Assembly: GCF_001592945.1 (NCBI RefSeq)
Contig: NZ_LRPB01000023.1
Coordinates: forward strand, 372,001 to 436,000
Reading direction: 5' to 3'
DNA from: Roseivirga seohaensis
GTDB lineage: Bacteria > Bacteroidota > Bacteroidia > Cytophagales > Cyclobacteriaceae
Length of the DNA stretch: 64,000 nucleotides
Below, piece after piece: positions 15,651-25,076 of the stretch. Made by a program: the position numbers and the translations under genes. How positions within the stretch are numbered: position 1 is the first letter of the stretch; every line of letters begins with the position of its first letter. The notes beneath the pieces are model-generated. The model was not told the origin of the DNA, did no database searches, and worked only from the letters and a program-made list of their open reading frames with translations.

Positions 15651-18600
15651 TTAATTCTTCTGCTTTATTTTTTTGAAATACTTATTGGTTTCTTGCTTGT
15701 AATATGGATTAAGAACAGCAGGAATAGTTTTTAATAATTCAATTTCTTTTTCCTTTGCCTTAAGGTATTCGTTTAAAGATTCTGGTACTGATATGTCATA
15801 GTCAGTTGCCGTTTCTCCTTTTCTTTCTTCATCTTCACCCCTTTCGTTCATTGCGTTTTCAGCTTCTAACAAACGGGTAAGTATTTCTTGTTGTCTTTCT
15901 ACAGTTTCTTCCGTCAGATTTTTATTGATAAGGTCTTCCTCATTCTTTTCCATCTGGTTAATGAGCTTATCAATTTTCTCGCCTAAATTATCTCCATCAA
16001 CTCCGGTTTCAAAATTTTCAAGTGCATTTCTCAAACGTTGCTGCTCTGCTGCTAGTTTTGCTAATTCTTCAGAAAGTTGCCTTCCGGATTTTCCACTTTT
16101 CTTTAATTCACTTATTTGTTCACTAAGCTGTTTCTGGAGTTCACTTAATCCACCAGGCATTGGCTTATTCTTTTTATTGCCTTTGTTAGACGAGCTGGCC
16201 ATTTGGTTTTGCATTTGCTGAACGATATCATCTAATAATAGGGCCAAATTATTAATAGAAGTCATTGTAAACTGCTGTTTTCCAGTAGCTTGATTGATTC
16301 TTTTTTCTTTCAATTCGTCCAAAGCGCCATCCATTTGTCGGTTCATTTCGCTTACTTCTCTCATTACAAATGACGAGATTTGGAATACCCGCTGAGAAAG
16401 GGAAATTAAGCTATCCTGAACAATTTTAGAGTCGTCTTTAAGCTTGAGTTGCTTCTGAGTAAGATCTACAAATCTAGGGTCACTCTCGCGTATTTCACGG
16501 AAAGAATTCATCAGGTCTTCTTGATTGAAAGAAAGCGTAACAAGGTTATCTACAAGCTCTTTTAAGAACTCAAGGTTTTCTTGCTGCTGTTCCATTTCCA
16601 TACCACCTTGCAATGATTCAAGGTTCTTTTTCATTTCCTTCATTTTCTCAGCTGCTTTTTGCTGAGCTTTGGTTGCGTTTTGTCTTTGTTGCGAAGGTTT
16701 ACCCTTTTGTTGTTCTTCTTCGCTCTTCTCGTTTTGCTCTTCTTGTCCTTTTTCCTGTTCTTCTTTAGATTTCTCTTGGCTATTTTCTTGCTCAGATTCC
16801 TGTTGAAGTTCTTCTTGCGCTTTTTCTTGCTCTTCCTTTATTTCTTCAAATTGTTCTTTTAAGTCGCTAGGTAGGTCATCTGGGGTTTTTCTTTCTTCAT
16901 TTAACTCATTTAGCTTCTCCATTTGCTCTTGAAGTTTTTCGAGGTCTTTCTTTTCTTGAGCTTGTTTTTGGCTGAGAGAATCTGAACTTGATTTTTCGTT
17001 TTGAGTTTCTTCAATCAGCTGTTCTTGGTCTTTAATGGCTTGCTCTAATTCCTTTATGTTCTGCTCCAATTTCATGTCGAATTGAAGTTTTTTGAATAAT
17101 TCTAAAGTTCTTTCTATCTCCTTTTCAAGGTCGCCACCCTTGTTTTTCATCTCTTCTATTTTATCTCTGAACTCAGATATATCACCTTGTTCTTCAAGCA
17201 GTTCTCTCAATTCATCATAGAGCTTTTTGGTTTCATCATCAAGAATATCATTCATCAACTCTTGTAGTTGATTCATTTTTTCTTGAATCTTATCGTTTTG
17301 AGGAGAGAATTGCTCTTTCTTCATGTTGTTAAGCTGATTTTCTTTCTTTAACTCCTCCAACTTCTCTGCTAGTTGATCTTTCTGCTTAAGAATATCTTGC
17401 ATCAGCTTTTCATCTTGCCAATCCAATTCTTTTTTAGTTTTCAGGCGTTCATCTACCTCACTTAGTTTTTCATTAAGCTCTTTGGCCTCTTTTAAGGTTT
17501 TATCTATGTCTTTCTGAACCTTTTCTGCGGTGCGATCAATTTCTTCTTCAATTTCTTCTTTTGAAGGTATTTTGAATGAATAGGTGCTTGTTTTTACAGA
17601 TTTTGACCCATTAACTCCGTCATTATCAGAAACTTGTACATAATATTTGATTTCTGCGCCAGCAGTAATTTTAGCTGAATCTAAATTGAAAACCTTATAA
17701 TAACTCTGGCTATTCAAAGCTTTATTCAGTTCTAAAGGAAGTTCTTCAAAGTTTTGGTCGTCCTGATATTGGTAGAAAATAGAAAGGCGAGAAAAGCCAT
17801 GGTCATCAGTAATATTTCCACCTAAAACTAAAGATTTGAATAAGACGGTATCTTGATATTGATCTAAGGTGATTTCGGGATAACGATCTTTTACTGCTTC
17901 AACTGCGAAAACAAGTGAGTCGCGGTTGAGGCTGTATTCATTCTTGAGTTGGATGGAATAACGACTAGACTTACTGATTTTTTGTTCGTAGCTGAAAGTA
18001 CCGTTTGAGCTCTTTTTTGCCTTTTCATATATGTCAAGCTCTGGAAAATTGAGTTTTACTTCATCTGTATTATCGGTATCGAATTTCCATTTAACAATGG
18101 TGCCTTCGGGAACAGAAACGTTTCCAGAGTTTTCTAACTGCTCTTTTTCTCGTTTTAAATACTTCGGAAACTCAAGTTCAAGGTTGAATAATGAGAGTGA
18201 TGGTCTAGAAACAACTTCAATTTTATATTCTGACGAAGTAATACTTTCCGCTTCTAACGAAAACTTAGTATCTGCTTGAATTCTGGTGAATGTGTACTGA
18301 AAGCTTTCTGGCCCTGTTTTATTGGCTTTTACCTTACGGTTATTTGTCCATACATAAAGATTTTGAGGAATAGAGCGCCCTTCAGTATTTACTTCCAATG
18401 TAAAGTTTTCGCCCTTAAAGGCCTTAAAATCGGTGTTTTTAATAGAAAAGGAAAAAGGAGCTTCAGGAAGAAACTCAGTATTATAGTTTATTATTCTTGT
18501 AGAACTTTCTGTAAGAAACTGGGGAATGAAAAGCAGTAGAATAACGATTATGGCACCTGGTCCTATCACATATCGGAGGTATTTTCGGTTGCCTTTGTAG

Positions 18601-19037
18601 TCTATGGCATTCACGAATGAAATTTTACCGACTTCCTTACTTTTCTGCTCTATACTGGCCAAAAGCAACTCGTTTTGTGCCCTATTGAGCTTTTCTAACT
18701 GAATTATGTTTAACAGCTTGTCTGAAATTTCTGGAAAATGAGCTCCAATTTGCTTAGAGGCCTCTTCGTTCGATAAGTGTTTTTGTGCGTTTCTTAAGTG
18801 GTATAAATTTTTACCAACAAACCAGAAGAAAGCTAATAAGCTTCCAAAAACGAAAGAAAAGAAAAGGATAGCCCTACCCCCGCCACTTAGACGTGCCGAA
18901 AACTCAAAAGCATTGGCTATAATAAAAAGGCTAAGAAAAAAGGCTAAGAACAGAATAGAGCCTTTGATCAACCGGTTAGTGTAGAACTTTTTCTTATATG
19001 CCTGAAGTTGCTGTTTTAGTAGTTGGTTAGAACTCAT
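15651..19037 (-). CDS. DUF4175-family membrane protein with long coiled coil
   Basis: 1128 residues. Two membrane helices near the N-terminus (about 25-50 and 55-75) and a third at about 155-170 precede a beta-rich periplasmic part (200-500), followed by a very long Glu/Lys/Gln-rich coiled coil from about 510 to the C-terminus. This matches the DUF4175 proteins of Bacteroidota, whose function is unknown. Low-complexity charged repeats (EEQEKAQEELQQ...) make the reverse strand open as well, but those antisense frames are shadows. It is upstream of the RsbW-like gene by 8 bp. A role in envelope organisation is only a guess. Confidence 0.85.
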   Translation of the reverse strand: MSSNQLLKQQLQAYKKKFYTNRLIKGSILFLAFFLSLFIIANAFEFSARLSGGGRAILFFSFVFGSLLAFFWFVGKNLYHLRNAQKHLSNEEASKQIGAHFPEISDKLLNIIQLEKLNRAQNELLLASIEQKSKEVGKISFVNAIDYKGNRKYLRYVIGPGAIIVILLLFIPQFLTESSTRIINYNTEFLPEAPFSFSIKNTDFKAFKGENFTLEVNTEGRSIPQNLYVWTNNRKVKANKTGPESFQYTFTRIQADTKFSLEAESITSSEYKIEVVSRPSLSLFNLELEFPKYLKREKEQLENSGNVSVPEGTIVKWKFDTDNTDEVKLNFPELDIYEKAKKSSNGTFSYEQKISKSSRYSIQLKNEYSLNRDSLVFAVEAVKDRYPEITLDQYQDTVLFKSLVLGGNITDDHGFSRLSIFYQYQDDQNFEELPLELNKALNSQSYYKVFNLDSAKITAGAEIKYYVQVSDNDGVNGSKSVKTSTYSFKIPSKEEIEEEIDRTAEKVQKDIDKTLKEAKELNEKLSEVDERLKTKKELDWQDEKLMQDILKQKDQLAEKLEELKKENQLNNMKKEQFSPQNDKIQEKMNQLQELMNDILDDETKKLYDELRELLEEQGDISEFRDKIEEMKNKGGDLEKEIERTLELFKKLQFDMKLEQNIKELEQAIKDQEQLIEETQNEKSSSDSLSQKQAQEKKDLEKLQEQMEKLNELNEERKTPDDLPSDLKEQFEEIKEEQEKAQEELQQESEQENSQEKSKEEQEKGQEEQNEKSEEEQQKGKPSQQRQNATKAQQKAAEKMKEMKKNLESLQGGMEMEQQQENLEFLKELVDNLVTLSFNQEDLMNSFREIRESDPRFVDLTQKQLKLKDDSKIVQDSLISLSQRVFQISSFVMREVSEMNRQMDGALDELKEKRINQATGKQQFTMTSINNLALLLDDIVQQMQNQMASSSNKGNKKNKPMPGGLSELQKQLSEQISELKKSGKSGRQLSEELAKLAAEQQRLRNALENFETGVDGDNLGEKIDKLINQMEKNEEDLINKNLTEETVERQQEILTRLLEAENAMNERGEDEERKGETATDYDISVPESLNEYLKAKEKEIELLKTIPAVLNPYYKQETNKYFKKIKQKN

Positions 19038-19127
19038 CTCCTGAATTTAAACTTGTAAATACTCATACGTGATTGAAACGTATTTGATTGTATAACAATT
19101 GACTAAAGGAGAAATATACGATTTAAA

Positions 19128-19889
19128 TTATCGAATTTCTAGGAGTATCGGGCAGTGGTCTGAATGAATAGCATCGTTTAAGATAGATGCGCTCACTAAT
19201 CGGTCTTGCATTTCTGCTGTGGTCATGTGATAATCGATTCTCCAGCCCTTGTTATTTGCTCTTGAGTTTGCTCTGTAGCTCCACCAAGAGTATTCGTGCG
19301 GGTTTTGATTAAAAACTCTGAAGGAATCAATAAAACCCGCTTCTGTATATTTTGTCAGCCATTCTCTTTCTTCAGGCAAGAAGCCAGATGAGTTTTTGTT
19401 AGAAACGGGGTTGTGAATATCAATCTCTTTGTGAGCAATATTGTAATCTCCGCTTATAATTAAGTTAGGAATGGTTTTTCTTAATTCATTGGCGTACTCA
19501 AAAAAGAAGTCGAGCCATTCATATTTAAAGTCTTGGCGAATGTCTCCGCTTGTTCCGCTTGGCATATAAACGCTCATAACCGAGAAATCTTCATAATCGG
19601 CTCTGATTACCCTTCCTTCAGCATCATACAAAGGGTTTCCGCAACCATGTTCCACGTGAAGCGGCTCAATTTTACTGAAAATCGCTACTCCACTGTATCC
19701 TTTTTTTTGTGCAGGCTCCCAATATAAATGGTAGCCTAAAGCCTTAAATTCAGAAGTATCTACTTGATCGGGCAATGCCTTTAGCTCTTGTAAACAAAGA
19801 ATATCAGGGTTTTCGGTTTTTAGCCAGCCCACAAAGTCTTTTTTCATGGCGGCCCTAATTCCGTTTACGTTATAGCTGATAATCTTCAT
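19128..19889 (-). CDS. xth: Exodeoxyribonuclease III
   Basis: 253 residues of the endonuclease/exonuclease/phosphatase fold. Visible catalytic motifs are NVNGIRAA, LQELKA (metal-binding Glu), SGDYNIAHKEID (Asp and Asn) and the terminal SDHCPI (Asp-His). It removes 3' blocking groups and cuts at abasic sites in base-excision repair. Its start overlaps the stop of the upstream 120-aa protein by 4 bp. The coding sequence contains a degenerate parS-like sequence at 19648-19663. Confidence 0.93.
   Translation of the reverse strand: MKIISYNVNGIRAAMKKDFVGWLKTENPDILCLQELKALPDQVDTSEFKALGYHLYWEPAQKKGYSGVAIFSKIEPLHVEHGCGNPLYDAEGRVIRADYEDFSVMSVYMPSGTSGDIRQDFKYEWLDFFFEYANELRKTIPNLIISGDYNIAHKEIDIHNPVSNKNSSGFLPEEREWLTKYTEAGFIDSFRVFNQNPHEYSWWSYRANSRANNKGWRIDYHMTTAEMQDRLVSASILNDAIHSDHCPILLEIR
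19648..19663. promoter_or_regulatory. Degenerate parS-like site inside xth
   Basis: TGTTCCACGTGAAGCG matches the parS consensus TGTTNCACGTGAAACA at 14 of 16 positions, including the complete CACGTG core. It is about 4.9 kb from the two full sites. Codon constraint may explain the mismatches. Whether ParB binds it is unknown. Confidence 0.5.
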
Positions 19890-20248
19890 AATTCAATTTT
19901 TAATTCAGTCTCAAAATATTCAATTACATGCATTTTGAGAAGCTTTTCTTGATCCATTAAATCGAAATGAGGTAATGAAACATCTGTTTTTTTCCAGTGA
20001 GGCCAACCATCAGCATCAATTCCCTCTAGTTCATAAAATCCTGAAAGACTTAATACTTTGCAAATAGCAATGTGCATCAAATCTTGCTTTTCTTCCTTAG
20101 TAAAATTTTGTTTGCCGTTGCCAAGCTCTTGAACCCCAATAAGAAATAGAACCCCATTAAGATCTTTGGGCCTTTTGCCCAAAAGCTGCTCTAAATGGGT
20201 AAGCAACCTTGCCCAATTCCTCTGAAGTTCTAAATCCTTTTTATACAT
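19886..20248 (-). CDS. Conserved hypothetical protein, 120 aa
   Basis: I do not recognise a characterised family. It is soluble with no signal peptide; notable segments are LLTHLEQLLGKRPKDLNGVLFLIGVQ and a tryptophan-rich WPHWKKTD. It overlaps xth downstream (4 bp) and abuts the AhpD-like gene upstream (one base shared), so the three genes are one tightly packed operon. The close coupling suggests a real gene. I infer no function. Confidence 0.7.
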   Translation of the reverse strand: MYKKDLELQRNWARLLTHLEQLLGKRPKDLNGVLFLIGVQELGNGKQNFTKEEKQDLMHIAICKVLSLSGFYELEGIDADGWPHWKKTDVSLPHFDLMDQEKLLKMHVIEYFETELKIEL

Positions 20249-20586
20249 TATTTATTGAGCTCATCCCAAAATTCAACTGCCCTTCTAAGGTGAGGAATTA
20301 CAATGGTTCCGCCAATCAAGTTTGCAATTGAAAAGACTTCGAAAACTTCTTTAGTGGTCACTCCCAATTCGTGGCATTTTCCTAAATGGTATTTGATGCA
20401 GTCGTCACACCTTAATACCATAGAGCTAGAAAGCCCGATTAGCTCTTTTACTTTTCCATCCAATGCACCAGGAGCAAAGGCATTAGTGTCTAGATTAAAT
20501 AATCTTTTCAACACTGTGTTGTTCTCTTCCAAGATTTTTTCGTTCATCTTGGCGCGATAATCATTGAATTCTTCTACAATAGTCAT
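20248..20586 (-). CDS. Carboxymuconolactone decarboxylase / AhpD-like protein
   Basis: 112 residues with the CxxC active site of AhpD-type proteins: LRCDDCIKYHLGKC has C60, C63 and H67, the pattern of the alkylhydroperoxidase core. Such proteins form all-helical oligomers and reduce peroxides or act in detoxification; the true substrate is unknown. First gene of the minus-strand operon with the 120-aa protein and xth. A Bacteroidota -7 box with a matching TTG lies just upstream (20603-20610). Confidence 0.85.
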   Translation of the reverse strand: MTIVEEFNDYRAKMNEKILEENNTVLKRLFNLDTNAFAPGALDGKVKELIGLSSSMVLRCDDCIKYHLGKCHELGVTTKEVFEVFSIANLIGGTIVIPHLRRAVEFWDELNK

Positions 20587-20602
20587 TACCTTAATATTTC
20601 GT

Positions 20603-20610
20603 CAAATATA
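20603..20610 (-). promoter_or_regulatory. Bacteroidota-type promoter for AhpD-like operon
   Basis: TATATTTG on the minus strand fits TAnnTTTG, with TTG (CAA at 20633-20635 on plus) 22 bp upstream, within the usual 17-23 bp spacing. It lies 17 bp before the start codon of the AhpD-like gene. Confidence 0.6.
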
Positions 20611-20624
20611 GTTTCGTTTTCTGA

Positions 20625-21323
20625 ATGCCTAGCAAGATAAATTTAATCTTGAACGACTTTGTCGCTCTCTTTTTTCCAAACATATGTATTGGATGTAAAG
20701 GGTCGTTACCCAACGGCATGAATCATATTTGTCCTGCTTGTCAATACGATTTGCCGAAAACAAATAATTATAAGGAAGAGGTTCCGCATATTGATCAAAA
20801 GTTGGCAGGCTCTATCCAGTTCAGTCATATACTCGCTTACCTCCATTTTCAGAAAAAGGGAATTGTTCAGCATATTTTACATGAACTAAAGTATAATCAT
20901 AAAGAAGATATTGGCCTTATGATAGGGCGATGGTATGGTCACGATTTATTGCTGGGCGGCTTTACCAACGAGTTCGATATGATTATTCCAGTTCCCTTAC
21001 ATTCGTCTAAGCAACGAAAGAGAGGTTATAACCAAAGTGAAGCTTTTGCCAAAGGGCTTTCAGAAGTATTAAAAGCAGAAGTTTGTCTTGGGCTTAGCAG
21101 GGTGGCTGCCAGTGAAACGCAAACGAGAAAGAGTAGGGTTGAGAGGCTAGAGAATGTGAAATCAATTTTTGAGATAGTAAATGCCTCGGAAATTCAGGGT
21201 AAACGGGTTCTTTTGGTGGACGATGTAATTACCACGGGTGCTACTTTGTTGGCTTGCGGAAATGTATTAATTGAAGCAGGCATTAAAGAACTCAGTTTTG
21301 CTGTAATTGCTGCTACTCGTTAA
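20625..21323 (+). CDS. comF: ComF-family phosphoribosyltransferase-like protein
   Basis: 232 residues. An N-terminal zinc-ribbon (CIGCKG... CPAC, about residues 21-40) is followed by a type I phosphoribosyltransferase domain whose PRPP loop is RVLLVDDVITTGATLLAC near the C-terminus. The middle block RKRGYNQSEAFAKGLS is typical of ComF/GntX. In naturally competent bacteria ComF acts in DNA uptake; here competence is not shown by any neighbour. It is divergent from the AhpD-like gene and ends at a bidirectional terminator shared with gldJ. Confidence 0.87.
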   Translation: MPSKINLILNDFVALFFPNICIGCKGSLPNGMNHICPACQYDLPKTNNYKEEVPHIDQKLAGSIQFSHILAYLHFQKKGIVQHILHELKYNHKEDIGLMIGRWYGHDLLLGGFTNEFDMIIPVPLHSSKQRKRGYNQSEAFAKGLSEVLKAEVCLGLSRVAASETQTRKSRVERLENVKSIFEIVNASEIQGKRVLLVDDVITTGATLLACGNVLIEAGIKELSFAVIAATR

Positions 21324-21335
21324 TGGGCATAAAAC

Positions 21336-21371
21336 AAAAAAGGCCGCTTCTTATGCAGAAACGGCCTTTTA
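21336..21371. terminator. Bidirectional terminator between comF and gldJ
   Basis: A hairpin with AAAAGGCCG/CGGCCTTTT arms (with TTC/GAA next to the TTATGCA loop) has A-rich flank before it and T-rich after it, so it can end both convergent genes. Confidence 0.85.
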
Positions 21372-21387
21372 ATGATTTTTCTTCTAT

Positions 21388-22848
21388 TTATTCTTTACCT
21401 CCAAAGATTCCACCACCACTGGATTTCGGTTCGAAACCAATAGAAATCATGGCACATCTAAAACCAATGGTATTTGTGGCTTTATCTTGATCTAAAAATC
21501 TTCTTGTTCCTGGCGACATCCAGTAAGCTACATCTTTCCAAGAACCGCCTTTATATACTTTCGCTCTGTCGTTAATTAATGATCTGAAGTCGGTTCTATT
21601 TCCATCCCAACCGTAAAGTTGTTCTCCGTCAGCCGTACCATCTTTTCTAACGGGGTTTAGATCGTCAACTGCTTGGAATGAAAGTGGTCGGTAGGTATCG
21701 TTTACCCACTCGCTTACGTTACCTGCCATGTTGAATAAACCGAAGTCGTTTGGCTCATATCCTCCCACTGGGCGTGGAATTACATCTCCGTCATTATTAA
21801 TATTTCCGGCAATACCAGCATAATCGCCTCGGCCCCTTTTAAAGTTGGCCAAAAGCTCACCTCGTTTTTTACCGTATGGATTTCTTACTCCCCTTCCATC
21901 CCAAGGGTAAATTCTACCATACTCTTCGTTTTCATCTAGGTATTGAGTTCCAATAGTCGCTTTAGCAGCATATTCCCATTCGGCTTCATTTGGTAACCTA
22001 AATTCAGGTAGGTAAATACCTCTTTCGATAAATAATTTTTTGTTGGCGTTGATAAAAGCGATTTGATCTTGCTGAAGATCATCTAATTCTTGTGGTGTAA
22101 TTTGACCACCGCCCGTTGAGCTATTTCCTCCAGCACTTCCAAGAATTTGAAGTGTACCATCTGGGTCGTAAAATTCTAATTTATAAGCATCTGGAAGATC
22201 TTCGAATGGTAATTGACTGATAGTAATGTAATTAACAAAATCAGTTCTCCATTTACAGTAGTCTACAGCCTGTCTCCAAGTAACTCCAACAACTGGGTGA
22301 TTATTGTAGCCTGGGTTGCTGTAGTAGTTTTCGCTATATACATCGTTAAAAGAAAAATCACTAGACCAAACACTGTCGTTTGGAATGAGGTCTTTCATGG
22401 TTTGTCCGTTATGCGAAGTAGTTGGCGGAAGAAATGGGTTAGCAGGATCATCCACTATTTCAATATCCTTGCCTAAGCTTAGTGGTATAGGGTTGAATTG
22501 GTAAAAAACATATTCTTTCCAGTCCTTGTTGGTCACCTCGGTTTCGTCCATATAGAAAGAATTCACAGTTACGGTTCTTTCTATGTTGTCTCTGGTTCCT
22601 AACAAATCTTCTTCAAAAGAACCTAAAACGGTTCTACCCCCTTGAATATAAACCATTCCTGGAGGGTTAGGTAAGTTTTTTGTATCGAATGGGGTAAAAC
22701 TGAGGGTGTCTTTTGAGTTACCATAAGCCATACCAGTTGTAGAACTCACTCCTCCTTTGTTTTTATTAAAAAGGAAGCAAGAAGATAATAATGAGGTTGA
22801 CAGTAATATAAATACTGAAACCTTCAAAAACCCAGCTGTATTTTTCAT
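21388..22848 (-). CDS. gldJ: Gliding-motility lipoprotein GldJ-like (formylglycine-generating fold)
   Basis: 486 residues from the ATG at 22848. That start gives a proper lipoprotein signal with Cys at residue 24 (LLSSC), unlike the longer open frame upstream. The rest is a SUMF1/formylglycine-generating-enzyme fold: MVYIQGGRTVLGSFEED, FYMDETEVTNKDWKEYV, RLPNEAEWEYAAKA and KVYKGGSWKDVAYW...IGFRCAM. GldJ is an outer-membrane lipoprotein needed for gliding and type IX secretion in Flavobacterium; GldK is a paralogue usually next to gldL-M-N. gldLMN is not here, so GldJ is the better call. Such proteins do not act as sulfatase activators. Its presence suggests gliding or T9SS. Confidence 0.72.
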   Translation of the reverse strand: MKNTAGFLKVSVFILLSTSLLSSCFLFNKNKGGVSSTTGMAYGNSKDTLSFTPFDTKNLPNPPGMVYIQGGRTVLGSFEEDLLGTRDNIERTVTVNSFYMDETEVTNKDWKEYVFYQFNPIPLSLGKDIEIVDDPANPFLPPTTSHNGQTMKDLIPNDSVWSSDFSFNDVYSENYYSNPGYNNHPVVGVTWRQAVDYCKWRTDFVNYITISQLPFEDLPDAYKLEFYDPDGTLQILGSAGGNSSTGGGQITPQELDDLQQDQIAFINANKKLFIERGIYLPEFRLPNEAEWEYAAKATIGTQYLDENEEYGRIYPWDGRGVRNPYGKKRGELLANFKRGRGDYAGIAGNINNDGDVIPRPVGGYEPNDFGLFNMAGNVSEWVNDTYRPLSFQAVDDLNPVRKDGTADGEQLYGWDGNRTDFRSLINDRAKVYKGGSWKDVAYWMSPGTRRFLDQDKATNTIGFRCAMISIGFEPKSSGGGIFGGKE

Positions 22849-23173
22849 GTTAGTGTTTTTATTCAGACCTTTTAGGTGAATTAAGGGGGCTAATATACAC
22901 TTATCCCTTATGTTTAACAAAGGTGTAATTCACTCATTGTTATGCCTAAACGTTGGTTCTAATTACATATTTTACAATTCAGCATCAAAATGCGAGATTG
23001 AAAATAATACAATGACTGAAAAGACAGTGTATAATTAACCATTATTTAATCCGAACAGGTAGAAGGTTGAGTCTTTCTATTTCTGATCAGGCTTATTTTA
23101 TGGTTAATCCGAATATTAAACCTTTTAGTAAAATGATCGGAGAGGTGTTGAATAAATATATTTGCTTTAGGTT
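22849..23173. other. Intergenic region upstream of gldJ and the first LytS gene
   Basis: 325 bp without an evident gene. It must hold the divergent control signals of gldJ (left) and the sensor kinase (right). I see a -7 type box for the right gene (23157-23164) and no clear element for gldJ; CACCTTTG near 22919-22926 (minus) is only an imperfect match. Confidence 0.5.
23157..23164 (+). promoter_or_regulatory. Possible -7 box for LytS-type kinase gene
   Basis: TATATTTG fits the Bacteroidota -7 consensus but is only 9 bp before the ATG, leaving almost no leader, and no TTG is correctly spaced. Weak support. Confidence 0.3.
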
Positions 23174-24313
23174 ATGAAAAAGAATCAGCTGTATTGGATG
23201 CTCCAAATTGGAGGTTGGGGCGGGCTCCATATAACCAGCTTTTTGGCCATTGCTTTTATTCTGCCTTTTTGGGCCTCTATCATTTCTACCATAGTCAGTG
23301 TTCTTTGTGCTGTTCTTATTAGCCATTTGTACAGGCTTTACGCAAAAAAGAGAAAGTGGAAAGACTTAAAAATTGTAAAGCTTATTCCTCGCGTATTTTT
23401 TAGTAGCATTATTCAGGGGGCGCTTTTGGCCATTCTTACCTTTTTGGTTGCTATTGGTTCTGTTGTGTTATTGATCAAGGTAGATCCCAATTTAATGGAT
23501 CATTTTACAGGACTTTCTAAAATGGAAGGCGTAGATGAAGCCACGCTCGAAAAATTAAGAGAGGTAAATCGTGGAATATTTACCCCTAGCACCCTAATTA
23601 TAATGGCGGTGAGCTTTATTGGCAGCTATTCAGTATATTTTATTAGTTGGTCGTCTATCTATTTTGCTTACCAGTTTCTTCAAAAAAACAGAGAGGTTGA
23701 AATTGAAAAATGGAAGCTTCAGGCTACGGTGAAAGATGCCGAATTGAGTGCCTTGAAATCTCAGATCAATCCGCACTTTATATTCAATAGTCTCAATAAT
23801 ATTCGATCATTGGTGGTAGAAGATGCCGAAAAAGCCAGAGATTCAATTACGCACCTTTCTGATCTTTTAAGATTTTCCATTCAATTCGATCATTATGAAA
23901 AAGTGAGCCTTGAGAAAGAAATGGAAGTTGTGGCTCATTATTTAAACCTTGAGTCTATTCAGCTGGAAGACCGACTGAGGTATCAGTTTTTGATTGATAG
24001 TGAAAGTAAAGATGTTGTTGTTCCGCCAATGATTATTCAAACCTTGGTTGAAAACGCTATTAAACATTGTATCAATAATTTACCTGAAGGAGGAGAAATC
24101 ATAGTGGAGTCAAAAATGACAAATAACTTCCTAAGTATTTTTGTGAAAAACACAGGCCAATTGAAAGGGCCAAATGGTACTAAGCGAAAAGGAATTGGAA
24201 TTGGAAACGCGAGAGAAAGACTACGCTTGCTTTATGGAGATAAAGCTTCTTTAAATATTGAAAATATGAATGAGCACATGGTCTGTGCAACGGTCAAAAT
24301 CCCTTTAAATTAA
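23174..24313 (+). CDS. Sensor histidine kinase, LytS/YehU type (pair 1)
   Basis: 379 residues. Four or five hydrophobic segments in the first 170 residues form a membrane sensor domain with no recognisable ligand fold. The His_kinase (PF06580) motif follows with phosphoacceptor H201 in SQINPHFIFNSLNNI; the ATP-binding part has QTLVENAIKHCI and KGIGIGNARERL. The partner response regulator starts 19 bp downstream and is certainly cotranscribed. The signal is unknown. This is one of three pairs of this type in the window. Confidence 0.92.
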   Translation: MKKNQLYWMLQIGGWGGLHITSFLAIAFILPFWASIISTIVSVLCAVLISHLYRLYAKKRKWKDLKIVKLIPRVFFSSIIQGALLAILTFLVAIGSVVLLIKVDPNLMDHFTGLSKMEGVDEATLEKLREVNRGIFTPSTLIIMAVSFIGSYSVYFISWSSIYFAYQFLQKNREVEIEKWKLQATVKDAELSALKSQINPHFIFNSLNNIRSLVVEDAEKARDSITHLSDLLRFSIQFDHYEKVSLEKEMEVVAHYLNLESIQLEDRLRYQFLIDSESKDVVVPPMIIQTLVENAIKHCINNLPEGGEIIVESKMTNNFLSIFVKNTGQLKGPNGTKRKGIGIGNARERLRLLYGDKASLNIENMNEHMVCATVKIPLN

Positions 24314-24332
24314 AACCTCAAAATTAAGCGAT

Positions 24333-25055
24333 ATGAAAACTTTAGTAATAGACGATTCAAGACTTGCCAGAAACGAATTAAAAAGGCTACTCAAAGAGTT
24401 TGACAATGTTCAGGTTGTTGGAGAAGCGGCAAGTGTTGATGAAGCAATTGAAAAAATCACCGAACTAAAGCCCGACTTAATTTTCTTGGATATTCAAATG
24501 CCAGGCAAAACAGGTTTTGATTTACTTGAGGAGCTGGAAATTGTGCCAGAGGTAATTTTTTCTACGGCTTATGATGAATATGCGCTCAAAGCTTTTGAAT
24601 ACAATGCACTCGATTATTTGGTAAAGCCCGTTCAGAAGGATAGGTTGGCGGGAGCCATTTCTAAGGTGATTGAAAAAGTAGAGAAAAAAGAAAGAGATAA
24701 AGAAAGTGGAAGCGATAAGCTCACCATCCACGATCAGGTTTTTGTAAAAGATGGCGAAAAATGCTGGTTTGTTCAGTTGGCTGATATTCGTCTTTTTGAG
24801 GTAAGTGGGAATTATACCACCGTGTATTTCGACAAATCGAAACCAATGATTACCCGAACGCTAAACTATTTAGAATCAAGGCTAGACGAGAAAACCTTCT
24901 TTAGGGCCAATCGTCAACAAATCATCAATTTAAAATGGATCGAAAGAATTGAACCTTGGTTTAGTGGTAGCTTAAGAATATATATGAAAGGGGGCGAAGA
25001 AATCGATGTTTCGCGTAGGCAAACCCTTAAGTTCAAAGATATTATGAGTTTCTAG
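24333..25055 (+). CDS. LytTR-family response regulator (pair 1)
   Basis: 240 residues: a receiver domain with D7/D8 and phosphoacceptor D53 (FLDIQMPGKTG), and a C-terminal LytTR DNA-binding domain (about residues 140-240) with FFRANRQQIINLKWIERIEPW. Such regulators bind direct repeats upstream of target promoters. It is 19 bp downstream of its kinase and followed by a strong terminator at 25077-25114. Targets are not known. Confidence 0.93.
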   Translation: MKTLVIDDSRLARNELKRLLKEFDNVQVVGEAASVDEAIEKITELKPDLIFLDIQMPGKTGFDLLEELEIVPEVIFSTAYDEYALKAFEYNALDYLVKPVQKDRLAGAISKVIEKVEKKERDKESGSDKLTIHDQVFVKDGEKCWFVQLADIRLFEVSGNYTTVYFDKSKPMITRTLNYLESRLDEKTFFRANRQQIINLKWIERIEPWFSGSLRIYMKGGEEIDVSRRQTLKFKDIMSF

Positions 25056-25076
25056 TTTTTGCTACTAATCATATTC

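Noticed and set aside
16659-16862. Plus-strand Leu/Phe-rich open frame
   Set aside because: Antisense of the Glu/Lys/Gln-rich coiled coil of the DUF4175 gene; such charged repeats open the complementary frame.
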